64,000 bases of DNA. It comes from JBBQZU01 sp041749535. GTDB taxonomy: Bacteria > Bacteroidota > Bacteroidia > Flavobacteriales_D > Cryomorphaceae. Under the pieces are notes generated by a model, which saw only the letters and a list, made by a program, of their open reading frames with translations, was not told where the DNA came from and did not search any database. The position numbers and the translations under genes are program-made. Shown here in pieces: positions 43,000 to 50,665 of this stretch (within the stretch, counting starts at the first letter, position 1; every line of letters starts with the position of its first letter). The stretch covers positions 1 through 64,000 of the forward strand of contig JBGTBE010000057.1 of the NCBI GenBank assembly GCA_041749535.1. Reading direction: 5' to 3'.

Positions 43000-43746
43000 A
43001 TGAAAAAAATATTAACCATCCTACTCTCCGCGCATGCTCTATTGGCATCAGCGCAATGCTATCCAGACCGCCACAACACTTCGTGGAACGAAGGCTGGCT
43101 TTCATGTACTCCTAATGACAACCCCATTCCAGATAGAGGTCTCTCACACTGGATCAAGTATGACTTTGGAAATACATACACTCTAAGCGAGGTGCGCATG
43201 TGGAACTTAAATGACAACAAGCGCCTTGGCAATGGTTTCAAAGATTTTGCTATTGATTATAGCGTTGATGGTAACAGCTGGCAGAATCTAGGTTCTTTTA
43301 GTGTTGCAAAAGCAACAGGCAAGAGCAATTACGAAGGCGAAATTGTAGCAGATTTTATGGGCGATACGGCCAGATTCGTGGTACTCACCGCTTTGAGCAA
43401 CTGGGGCGGGCAATGCACCGGCTTTGCAGAAGTTCAATTTGGCGTTCTAGAAGTTACTGCCCAACTCCCAGGAGGCATGGACAACGAGTGCTTCTCAGTG
43501 TCTATTTACCCAAATCCACACGTGGAATCATTTACGTTGCTTGCAACTACGAAGTGTGATGGACCTATGGATTATTCTATATATGACCACACTGGTAGGC
43601 TTGTTAAGTCAGGGAACATGCCTGAAAACACTGCAATATATGAAGAGATGATTTTCACAAGTGGAATGGCACCAGGCTTGTACCACCTTGTTATTCAGCA
43701 AGATGGTAAAATAAGCAGGCACCCACTGGTAAAAATGATGCGTTAA
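43000..43746 (+). CDS. discoidin-like domain protein with T9SS type A sorting domain
   Basis: A 248-residue exported protein: signal peptide to SAQC, an F5/8 type C (discoidin) domain from about 25 to 150 (SHWIKYDFGNTYTLSEVRMWN, FKDFAIDYSVDG, FAEVQFG), then a T9SS type A C-terminal domain (about 165-248) with SIYPNPHVESF, YSIYDHTGRLV and GMAPGLYHLVIQ. It would bind a sugar or lipid headgroup and be placed on the cell surface. It starts 2 bp after the DUF1501 stop, so it is part of that unit. Confidence 0.9.
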   Translation: MKKILTILLSAHALLASAQCYPDRHNTSWNEGWLSCTPNDNPIPDRGLSHWIKYDFGNTYTLSEVRMWNLNDNKRLGNGFKDFAIDYSVDGNSWQNLGSFSVAKATGKSNYEGEIVADFMGDTARFVVLTALSNWGGQCTGFAEVQFGVLEVTAQLPGGMDNECFSVSIYPNPHVESFTLLATTKCDGPMDYSIYDHTGRLVKSGNMPENTAIYEEMIFTSGMAPGLYHLVIQQDGKISRHPLVKMMR

Positions 43747-43810
43747 AAATTTGCATCATAATTTTAGACTTGTGAAATGACTACATTCGTTGGGTAATCC
43801 TGACCTAACC

Positions 43811-44272
43811 ATGTCCACTTTCACTGAGAAAACTGAATTTGTAAAAAAGAAAGCCAAGCGTTTCTTTTTTAAAATGATAGCCGCCCTTGTGCTTCTTGGA
43901 ATTGTAGTACTTCTCTTTATTTATTACGCAAACTACAGCACTGGAATCAGGGCCGGTATCGTACTAAAGGTGAGCAAGAGGGGGGCAATATTCAAAACAT
44001 ATGAAGGCCAGCTAGACCTGATGAGTTTTGGAGCTGTGAAGAGCCAAAATCAACTTTCTCAAACATTCGAATTTTCTGTGTACAAATCTGATTCAGAAAT
44101 AATACGTGAACTCGAAAGAGTTGCACTCACCGGTGAGCGGGTTAACCTTCAATATGAAGAGAAGTATGCAGTGCTCCCATGGAGAGGCAGCACTGAGTAT
44201 TTTGTAGTTGGAATTGATGCCGCCAAGGGTGCTCCTGCAGAACCGCAGAAGAAGGGTTTTCTGGAAGATTGA
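43811..44272 (+). CDS. single-pass membrane protein conserved in Bacteroidota
   Basis: A 153-residue protein. The N-terminal 20 residues are basic, followed by one membrane helix (AALVLLGIVVLLFIYYA) and a soluble part beginning YSTGIRAGIVLKVSKRGAIFKTYEGQLDL. I recall this type in many Bacteroidota genomes, where it is sometimes mislabelled 6-phosphogluconate dehydrogenase; it has no resemblance to that enzyme. The role is unknown. The ATG at 43811 is used rather than a TTG seven codons upstream. Confidence 0.8.
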   Translation: MSTFTEKTEFVKKKAKRFFFKMIAALVLLGIVVLLFIYYANYSTGIRAGIVLKVSKRGAIFKTYEGQLDLMSFGAVKSQNQLSQTFEFSVYKSDSEIIRELERVALTGERVNLQYEEKYAVLPWRGSTEYFVVGIDAAKGAPAEPQKKGFLED

Positions 44273-44302
44273 ATCTTCTGATATTTCCCCATACCGATTG
44301 TA

Positions 44303-45928
44303 CTACTTTTTTGATTCTAAGAGAAGCACATAGAAGTTTCTGTCCGGAACAAATTCCCCTTTTACAATCGTTTCCTGCCAAGTGGTGGTAGGAAACAGCC
44401 AATTGCCATCAGCCATTTTCAGCGGCATGTCGAAGCCATGCAGAACTTCTGCCCATCTGTATATCAACTTCTTTCCATCATGGTAGTACTCAATAACTGG
44501 AGGGGTTGACTGACGCAGGTATTGGTCAAAAACTTTTGACAAATCCCTTCCAGATCGTTCACTAATAAAATTTTCTACCTGAGCTGTAGTAACTGTGGAA
44601 TGAAAGAATTTCACATTCAAGTCCACGAGCATTTGCTGGAATGCTTCATCACTGGGAAACAGCTGCCTAATGGTATGAATCATATTTGCACCCTTGTAAT
44701 ACATGTCGCCACTTCCTTCTACATTTACACCATAAGGGCCTATGATCGGCTTTTTATTGGAAATTTTCTCCCTGGTGCCAATCACGTAATCATTCCCAGC
44801 TTCTGTACCGAACTGACATTGGGTATAAATGGTTTCTGAGTATGCTGTAAATCCTTCATGCACCCACATATCTGCAATATCTTTTGTGGTAATACTATTG
44901 CCAAACCACTCATGCCCACTTTCGTGGATGATGATAAAATCCCATTTCATTCCCCACCCGGTACCAGAAAGATCAGATCCTAAATACCCTTTCTTAAATG
45001 CATTTCCGTATGCTATTGCACTTTGATGCTCCATTCCCAAATGGGGTGATTGAATCAATTTGTAGCCATCTTCATAAAAAGGATAGGGTCCAAACCATTG
45101 CTCGAAGCACTGAAGCATATCCTTGACTTCCTGAAAATGCACCTTGGCTTTTTCAACCTCATAATCGAGCACCCAAAAGTCCAGATCCAAAGTACCATTT
45201 GCCCCCTGAATGGAATCAGTCCAATTTGAGTAGTAACCAATGTATGGAATAATGTTGTACGCATTTATTGGGTTCTTTACTTCCCATACCCAAGTGTTTG
45301 TACCATTGTTCTCTGGAATTTTGCTAATCAGTTTACCGTTAGACACTGCACTAAGCGCTTCAGGAGCTGAAATTGAAATCAGGGCACCAAGATCCGGTTC
45401 ATCACTCTGATGGTCCTTGCAAGGGTACCAAACACTGGCACCCAAACCTTGGCATGCCACTGACATCCAAGGCCGTCCATTGGCATCCGTCTTCCAAATC
45501 GCACCCCCATCCCAGGGAGGAATTCTGGCTGCGCGTGGTTTGCCTTCAAAATGTATAATTACGGAGACTGTATCACCTTTGGTTAGTGGCTTAGGGAAGT
45601 GCAAGTACCACACATTTTCTTCATTGCTGAAGTATACTTCACTGTTCTCATATTTAGCAGATGTAATTCTCATAGGTTTTTGAAGGTCTATCTGCATAAT
45701 TGAGTCTTCTGATAAAGTTTCAAACGTAATGGTATGAATTCCAGAAATTCCTTTTGTATTAAAATCTGGTGTTACTTCAAGGTCATAATGCAAAGCATTC
45801 CACCAAACCCTCTCCTTGGTTATTGTACCCCGAAGTGTGTCATTTCTAGTAAAATCGTGCTGGGCAGCAACCCATTGCTGATATAAAAAGAAACAAGAAA
45901 GCACGCTTAAAAGACGAATTGCTGACAT
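44303..45928 (-). CDS. short M1 family metallopeptidase, secreted
   Basis: A 541-residue exported aminopeptidase-like protein with a signal peptide ending VAAQ. The zinc site is HESGH (335-339) with E358 in VHEGFTAYSE. The substrate loop, usually GAMEN, reads GMEHQ (298-302), with the Glu kept. The protein stops about 180 residues after the zinc site, so it lacks the C-terminal helical repeat domain of full M1 enzymes (about 850 residues). It probably trims peptides outside the cytoplasm. It converges with the gene ending at 44272. Confidence 0.92.
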   Translation of the reverse strand: MSAIRLLSVLSCFFLYQQWVAAQHDFTRNDTLRGTITKERVWWNALHYDLEVTPDFNTKGISGIHTITFETLSEDSIMQIDLQKPMRITSAKYENSEVYFSNEENVWYLHFPKPLTKGDTVSVIIHFEGKPRAARIPPWDGGAIWKTDANGRPWMSVACQGLGASVWYPCKDHQSDEPDLGALISISAPEALSAVSNGKLISKIPENNGTNTWVWEVKNPINAYNIIPYIGYYSNWTDSIQGANGTLDLDFWVLDYEVEKAKVHFQEVKDMLQCFEQWFGPYPFYEDGYKLIQSPHLGMEHQSAIAYGNAFKKGYLGSDLSGTGWGMKWDFIIIHESGHEWFGNSITTKDIADMWVHEGFTAYSETIYTQCQFGTEAGNDYVIGTREKISNKKPIIGPYGVNVEGSGDMYYKGANMIHTIRQLFPSDEAFQQMLVDLNVKFFHSTVTTAQVENFISERSGRDLSKVFDQYLRQSTPPVIEYYHDGKKLIYRWAEVLHGFDMPLKMADGNWLFPTTTWQETIVKGEFVPDRNFYVLLLESKK

Positions 45929-46021
45929 ATGTGTGGCTTTGAATAAGTTCTGTGTTAATCGGCAGAAAGCGGATCGATGAAAAGCAAAATGCTATCCAAA
46001 CTTTCAAATAAATTCAGATAC

Positions 46022-46029
46022 CAAATATA
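46022..46029 (-). promoter_or_regulatory. candidate -7 box for the M1 peptidase
   Basis: On the minus strand TATATTTG is an exact TAnnTTTG match about 94 nt before the ATG at 45928. No -33 TTTG at the usual distance, so support is weak. Confidence 0.3.
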
Positions 46030-46177
46030 GGATGAAAAGAATGGCGGTGCCTTTGGGTGCTGCTACACCTGACATGGATCAAATTCAGATCATTGAGATC
46101 TAAAAGATGAAAGCCCTGCATGGAGAACTTTAATATTCATGCAATTTGGGGCTTACTGGGATAGAACTGAGCTTTTA

Positions 46178-46185
46178 TAACTTTG
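46178..46185 (+). promoter_or_regulatory. candidate -7 box for the FAD oxidoreductase
   Basis: TAACTTTG is an exact TAnnTTTG match 16 nt before the ATG at 46202. The -33 position reads ACTG at the exact 19-nt spacing (consensus TTTG), a partial match. Confidence 0.5.
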
Positions 46186-46201
46186 GAAAAAATTGAGGAG
46201 T

Positions 46202-47446
46202 ATGGACAGAAAGGCGGATTGTGATGTTATAATAATTGGAGCTGGACTCGCCGGTCTTTCCGCGGCGATTCATTGCGAGCAAAGAGGTTATGATGTACGC
46301 ATCTTGGAAGGAACCGACTGCGTGGGTGGTCGCATCAAATCAGATATTATAGATGGTTTTATTCTAGACCATGGATTTCAGGTGCTTATATCATCCTATC
46401 CCATGGCTAAGGAGCTTTTGAATATGAAAGAATTGATGCTCGGATCATTTGCTTCAGGTGCACTTATTACAGATGATCACGGAAGCTTTCGTATTGGCGA
46501 TCCACTGCGCGATCCTCGCATGGCGATTACCATGCCTATTTCCAGAATAGGGTCTTTAAGCGATAAAATAAAACTGTTCGCCCTATCGAGAAAAGTAAGA
46601 CGCATGACACCTGATGATGTCTTCACAGGACAGCCTATGACGACGATAGATTACTTGCTGTCAGCGGGCTTTTCAAAAGCCATTATTTATAACTTCTTCA
46701 TCCCTTTCTTCGGTGGTATTTTCTTAGAAAGAAAACTTCACACAGCTGCAGGTATGTTTCGGTTTGTATTGAGAAATTTCACATTAGGCAATGCCTGCCT
46801 ACCGGCAAAAGGAATGCAGGCCCTTCCAGATCAACTGCTTCAAAAACTAAAGCCATCCACCCTTAGAATCAACGCCAAGGTGAAGTCCATTTCCAATGAA
46901 GGCGATGTTCATCTGGAATCTGGAGAGATGCTATCTGCCAAAAAAGTAATTGTAGCATGCCAGCATAAATCCTTGATTTCTAAAAATACTGAAACTTCTT
47001 TTAGGCAGACCACGACAATGTATTTTGCCGGAAGCAGCACATTGAAACGCATGCACAAAACCATAGGCTTGGATGCCAGAATAGAAAGTGAGATAAATAA
47101 TTATTCAAGGATTGATGAAGTAGCCCCTTCATATGCCCCAAAAGGCAAATCTCTATGGAGTGTTACCCTTCGGGAAGATTCAAATACAAGCGAAAAAGCG
47201 GTAAACAAGTCCCTATCAAAGCTTATTGGAGCCAGTGAAGGTGCATTAACTCTTTTAAAAACATACCACATTCCACAGGCGCTTCCGGTAATTTTGCAAC
47301 CTAAAAAAGATATGGTGGCAGCTCAATCCTTCGTTGGTGGTTCCATTTACACTGCAGGTGATCACTTGCTAAATGCATCTATAGAAGGTGCGCTGCGTTC
47401 AGGAATCAGGGCAGGTGAGGCGGTATGCGGAGGAATGGATTCATAG
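46202..47446 (+). CDS. FAD-dependent amine oxidase/phytoene desaturase-like oxidoreductase
   Basis: A 414-residue flavoprotein. The Rossmann FAD motif VIIIGAGLAGLSAAIHCEQRG is at the N-terminus, followed by GGRIKSD, the GGR motif of the amine oxidase family, and a C-terminal FAD segment (GGSIYTAGDHLLNASIEGALRSG shortened). It likely oxidises a lipid-like or carotenoid-like substrate; the exact one is unknown. The start at 46202 is used because a TTG three codons upstream lies where a leader is predicted. Confidence 0.88.
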   Translation: MDRKADCDVIIIGAGLAGLSAAIHCEQRGYDVRILEGTDCVGGRIKSDIIDGFILDHGFQVLISSYPMAKELLNMKELMLGSFASGALITDDHGSFRIGDPLRDPRMAITMPISRIGSLSDKIKLFALSRKVRRMTPDDVFTGQPMTTIDYLLSAGFSKAIIYNFFIPFFGGIFLERKLHTAAGMFRFVLRNFTLGNACLPAKGMQALPDQLLQKLKPSTLRINAKVKSISNEGDVHLESGEMLSAKKVIVACQHKSLISKNTETSFRQTTTMYFAGSSTLKRMHKTIGLDARIESEINNYSRIDEVAPSYAPKGKSLWSVTLREDSNTSEKAVNKSLSKLIGASEGALTLLKTYHIPQALPVILQPKKDMVAAQSFVGGSIYTAGDHLLNASIEGALRSGIRAGEAVCGGMDS

Positions 47447-47518
47447 GGCCAAGCAAACTGTAATCAATACTTCAAATTTAAAGGTTAAACGCTACTTTCG
47501 CGCTCCAATATATAAGCT

Positions 47519-48748
47519 ATGTCAGATGATTTTATAATCGGTGGAGTGAGCGCCACAAAACTTGTCAAAGAATTTGGTGCACCCCTTTATGTGTATGACA
47601 CTTCCATTATGGAAAGACAATACAAGCGCATTGAAAATTCATTCCGAAATTCCAGGTTAAAGATAAACTACGCCTGCAAAGCCCTGAGCAACATCAACGT
47701 TCTCAAGTTTTTCAAGAGCCTTGGAAGCGGCCTTGATACGGTATCTATTGAAGAAGTTCATCTTGGGCTAAAAGCTGGATTTGCTGCTCAGGATATCATT
47801 TTTACACCAAATGGTGTGTCTATTAATGAGATAAAGCAAGCTGTAACATTGGGCGTAAGGATCAACATCGACAATCTATCCATCCTTGAGCAGTTTGCCC
47901 ATGCCTACGGCAATTCATATCCGGTTTGCATCAGATTAAATCCACATATCAATGCCGGCGGAAATCAAAAAATTTCTGTAGGACATATAGATTCCAAATT
48001 CGGAATAAGCATTCACCAAACAAGACATTTGGAGCGCCTGGTTAAAGGACTTAACGTACATGTTGAAGGACTGCACATGCATACTGGCAGCGATATTTTG
48101 GATGTGGATGTCTTTCTTAGAGGTGCCGATTTACTACTCGAAGTTGCCAAAGGATTTCGAGACCTCACATATATTGATTTTGGAAGCGGATTCAAGGTAG
48201 CCTACAAGCCTGATGACATTAGCACAGATATTGAAGAACTAGGACAGAAAATGACAGCAATGTTTGCAAGATTTTGCAAAGAGTATGGGAGAGAATTACA
48301 GATAGAGTTTGAACCTGGCAAATTTTTAGTTAGCGAATCTGGTTATTTTCTATGCGAAGTAAATGCACTTAAACAAACCACTGCAACAGTCTTTGCGCAG
48401 GTGAACTCAGGACTCAATCACTTTATTAGGCCTATGTTTTATGAAGCATATCACCACATTACAAACGCAAGCGCCGTTGCCCGAAAACCCAGACTCTATA
48501 CCGTGGTGGGATATATTTGCGAGACTGACACCTTTGCCAGTGACCGCCTGATACAGGAAATCCAGGAAGGTGATGTTTTGGCATTTCACAATGCCGGTGC
48601 ATATTGTTTTTCTATGAGCAGTAATTACAATAGTCGGCCCAGACCGGCAGAAATACTAATTCATAAAGGCCGGGCATACCAAATCACCAAAAGAGAAACC
48701 ATTGAAGATATTCTTCGAAACCAAGAAGATACCGATTTATTCCAGTAG
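47519..48748 (+). CDS. lysA: diaminopimelate decarboxylase
   Basis: A 409-residue PLP-dependent alanine racemase-fold enzyme that converts meso-diaminopimelate to L-lysine, the last step of lysine synthesis. The PLP lysine is in NYACKALSN (about residue 54), HMHTGSD follows in the barrel, FGSGFKVAY holds the PLP phosphate, and CETDTFASD is the active-site Cys segment with the substrate-binding residues. It is not adjacent to dapB. A near-consensus -7 box, TACTTTCG, lies at 47493-47500, 18 nt upstream. Confidence 0.95.
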   Translation: MSDDFIIGGVSATKLVKEFGAPLYVYDTSIMERQYKRIENSFRNSRLKINYACKALSNINVLKFFKSLGSGLDTVSIEEVHLGLKAGFAAQDIIFTPNGVSINEIKQAVTLGVRINIDNLSILEQFAHAYGNSYPVCIRLNPHINAGGNQKISVGHIDSKFGISIHQTRHLERLVKGLNVHVEGLHMHTGSDILDVDVFLRGADLLLEVAKGFRDLTYIDFGSGFKVAYKPDDISTDIEELGQKMTAMFARFCKEYGRELQIEFEPGKFLVSESGYFLCEVNALKQTTATVFAQVNSGLNHFIRPMFYEAYHHITNASAVARKPRLYTVVGYICETDTFASDRLIQEIQEGDVLAFHNAGAYCFSMSSNYNSRPRPAEILIHKGRAYQITKRETIEDILRNQEDTDLFQ

Positions 48749-48762
48749 TCAGAAACGATTCT

Positions 48763-48770
48763 TAGCTTTG
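48763..48770 (+). promoter_or_regulatory. candidate -7 box for the PorT-like barrel gene
   Basis: TAGCTTTG is an exact TAnnTTTG match ending 21 nt before the ATG at 48792, a normal distance. The -33 region has no clear TTTG. Confidence 0.5.
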
Positions 48771-48791
48771 TAGTAAACTAAATCGTTAGAG

Positions 48792-49394
48792 ATGAAAAAA
48801 ACAATAATGCTTTTATTACTTATGGCTATTACATCAATAGCTACAGCACAGTTTGAAATCAGACCATTTATCGGAGCCAATTTTAGCAATATCACAGAGT
48901 CACCGGACGGACTGGATACAAAAGCGAAAGTTGGCGGTCAACTAGGTGCTAGTTTACTTATTGGAAATAAATTCCACCTTATGCCTGGAATTGCTATGTT
49001 TTCAAGATCAACTGAATACAGCGATGTAAATGACATCACAATTGATCAAAAGGCAAGTGGAATTATCATTCCCATACTTGTTGGTTATCGTTTTATAGAT
49101 CCTTCAAATGAACCCTTTCTCAACGTTAGGCTATGGACTGGACCTTCGTTGATGTTTTTAACTAAAACCGAATTTGATGATGAATTGGTTGATGAGTCTG
49201 TAGATTGGAACAGCAGTCAGTGGGGTTACCAATTGGGTGCCGGAGTAGACATTTCTATATTCTTTGTTGACTTAGGCTATGAGATTGGCTTGTCAAATAC
49301 AGGTGAGTCCAAAGATCCAATATCAAGTCTCACCGATATAAAGAGCAATACGTTCTATTTGAACCTCGGTGTTCGGTTGGTTTTTGCTAAATAA
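48792..49394 (+). CDS. PorT-like outer membrane beta-barrel protein
   Basis: A 200-residue protein with a signal peptide ending ATAQ. The mature sequence is a row of amphipathic strands, beginning FEIRPFIGANFSNITE and including GGQLGASLLIG, PILVGYRFI and YLNLGVRLVFAK at the end. This is the outer membrane protein beta-barrel (PorT) family common in Bacteroidota, which has mixed roles, some in T9SS. The specific role is unknown. A terminator follows 150 bp after the stop. Confidence 0.85.
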   Translation: MKKTIMLLLLMAITSIATAQFEIRPFIGANFSNITESPDGLDTKAKVGGQLGASLLIGNKFHLMPGIAMFSRSTEYSDVNDITIDQKASGIIIPILVGYRFIDPSNEPFLNVRLWTGPSLMFLTKTEFDDELVDESVDWNSSQWGYQLGAGVDISIFFVDLGYEIGLSNTGESKDPISSLTDIKSNTFYLNLGVRLVFAK

Positions 49395-49545
49395 TCTGGT
49401 CCATTCTCAAAATCTGGCATCTTGTACAGTTGCTTTCTGAAAATCTACAAATAGTGGCAGTTTGACTTTTAGTCTTACTTAGAGGGTTTTCATATTGCTT
49501 TTCTAGTAAAAGAGAAATTTAAGAATCCAGAATGAATTCAATGTA

Positions 49546-49582
49546 CCCCCAATGAAGTAAAATTCATTGGGGGTTTTCATTT
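49546..49582 (+). terminator. intrinsic terminator
   Basis: The perfect 11-bp stem CCCCCAATGAA (49546-49556) and its complement at 49563-49573 enclose a 6-nt loop and are followed by TTTTCATTT. It lies between the barrel gene and the DUF6263 gene and probably ends the former's transcript. Confidence 0.85.
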
Positions 49583-49604
49583 CCCCCAATTTCTAGGTTC
49601 GTCC

Positions 49605-49612
49605 TATTTTTG
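49605..49612 (+). promoter_or_regulatory. candidate -7 box for the DUF6263 gene
   Basis: TATTTTTG is an exact TAnnTTTG match 31 nt before the ATG at 49644, just after the terminator. The -33 region is C-rich with no TTTG. Confidence 0.5.
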
Positions 49613-49643
49613 CGTTCTTTGCAAGCACACTAAACAAGCAACA

Positions 49644-50555
49644 ATGATCAAGAGTATTCTAGCGCTTACCGCATCTGTAGCCCTTGCATGGGCGCCAGTG
49701 TCGAAAGTTGAAATGCAATTTAAACTTGCAAAAGGTAAAGTTTATGAGCAGACTGTAATATCGCAATCGATTGTAAAGCAGGAAGCAATGGGACAGACCT
49801 TAGAATTCAACTCTACTTCAAAATCCATAACCGCATTTGAACTTCTCGAATACCAGACTGATGCAGGAGTATACAATGTTTGGTATAAGAAAATGGAAAT
49901 GGAGCTTTCCGGTATGGGTCAGTCTCAGAAGTATAGCAGTGACACAACAGCTCTGGAGAATATAGATAAAATGTCATCTTTGCTAAACGGTATTATCGAT
50001 AAAAAATTCAAGGCGACCATAACCAAGAAAGGCAACTTAGGTGAAATTACAGGACTGGAAGAATTGATCGGCTCTGCTGCTGGTAAAATGGGTGAGAGTC
50101 CTGATATCACTGGTCAGATTATTCAGAGCTATGGAAATGAAGGTTTGAAATCGAGCCTTCAGGGTTTTCTCGAAATATTCCCAGAAAAAGCGGTGAAAAA
50201 AGGCGACAGTTGGACCATTTCCAATGTATTAAACTCTGGTATGCCTGTTATCTCTAAAACCACTTATACATTGTTAAGTATAAGTGATACTCAAGCCGAA
50301 TTGGGAGTAGAAGGAACCCTTGAAGTGGACCCGGCAAAGGCCAAATCCACACTTAATGGAATGGACGCAACCTACTTTATTGAAGGAACCAGAAAGGGAA
50401 GTATTTCAGTTGAAGTGGGCACCGGTTGGGTAACTTCCGGAAACATTTCCGATGAAATTGGAGGAAGTATTTCCCTCATTACAGACCCAAATTCTACTGA
50501 AAGCATGGTAGTACCAATGACTATAATGTCTACTACTACGATGAGTGGTAAGTAA
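49644..50555 (+). CDS. DUF6263 family exported protein
   Basis: A 303-residue protein with a short signal peptide (MIKSILALTASVALAWA). The rest is beta-rich: FKLAKGKVYEQTVISQSIVKQEAMGQTLEF near the start (shortened here), YNVWYKKMEMEL, and KGDSWTISNVLNSGMP. This matches the DUF6263 family of predicted envelope proteins. No catalytic motif is visible and no function is known. It stands alone before the large protease gene. Confidence 0.75.
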   Translation: MIKSILALTASVALAWAPVSKVEMQFKLAKGKVYEQTVISQSIVKQEAMGQTLEFNSTSKSITAFELLEYQTDAGVYNVWYKKMEMELSGMGQSQKYSSDTTALENIDKMSSLLNGIIDKKFKATITKKGNLGEITGLEELIGSAAGKMGESPDITGQIIQSYGNEGLKSSLQGFLEIFPEKAVKKGDSWTISNVLNSGMPVISKTTYTLLSISDTQAELGVEGTLEVDPAKAKSTLNGMDATYFIEGTRKGSISVEVGTGWVTSGNISDEIGGSISLITDPNSTESMVVPMTIMSTTTMSGK

Positions 50556-50665
50556 AATCCATCCTTTTACTTACCTTCCACACTTATATAAGTCGTTCTT
50601 GCATAGTTTATGCCTAAGACTTAAGAATGGTTTTAACCTATTGTAAAATACACTCACTGAGCGTT

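Noticed and set aside
46045..46100. Partial likeness to a TPP riboswitch (CACCTGACATGGATC)
   Set aside because: The essential CTGAGA element and the closing helices are missing, and the downstream gene is a flavin oxidoreductase, not a thiamine gene.
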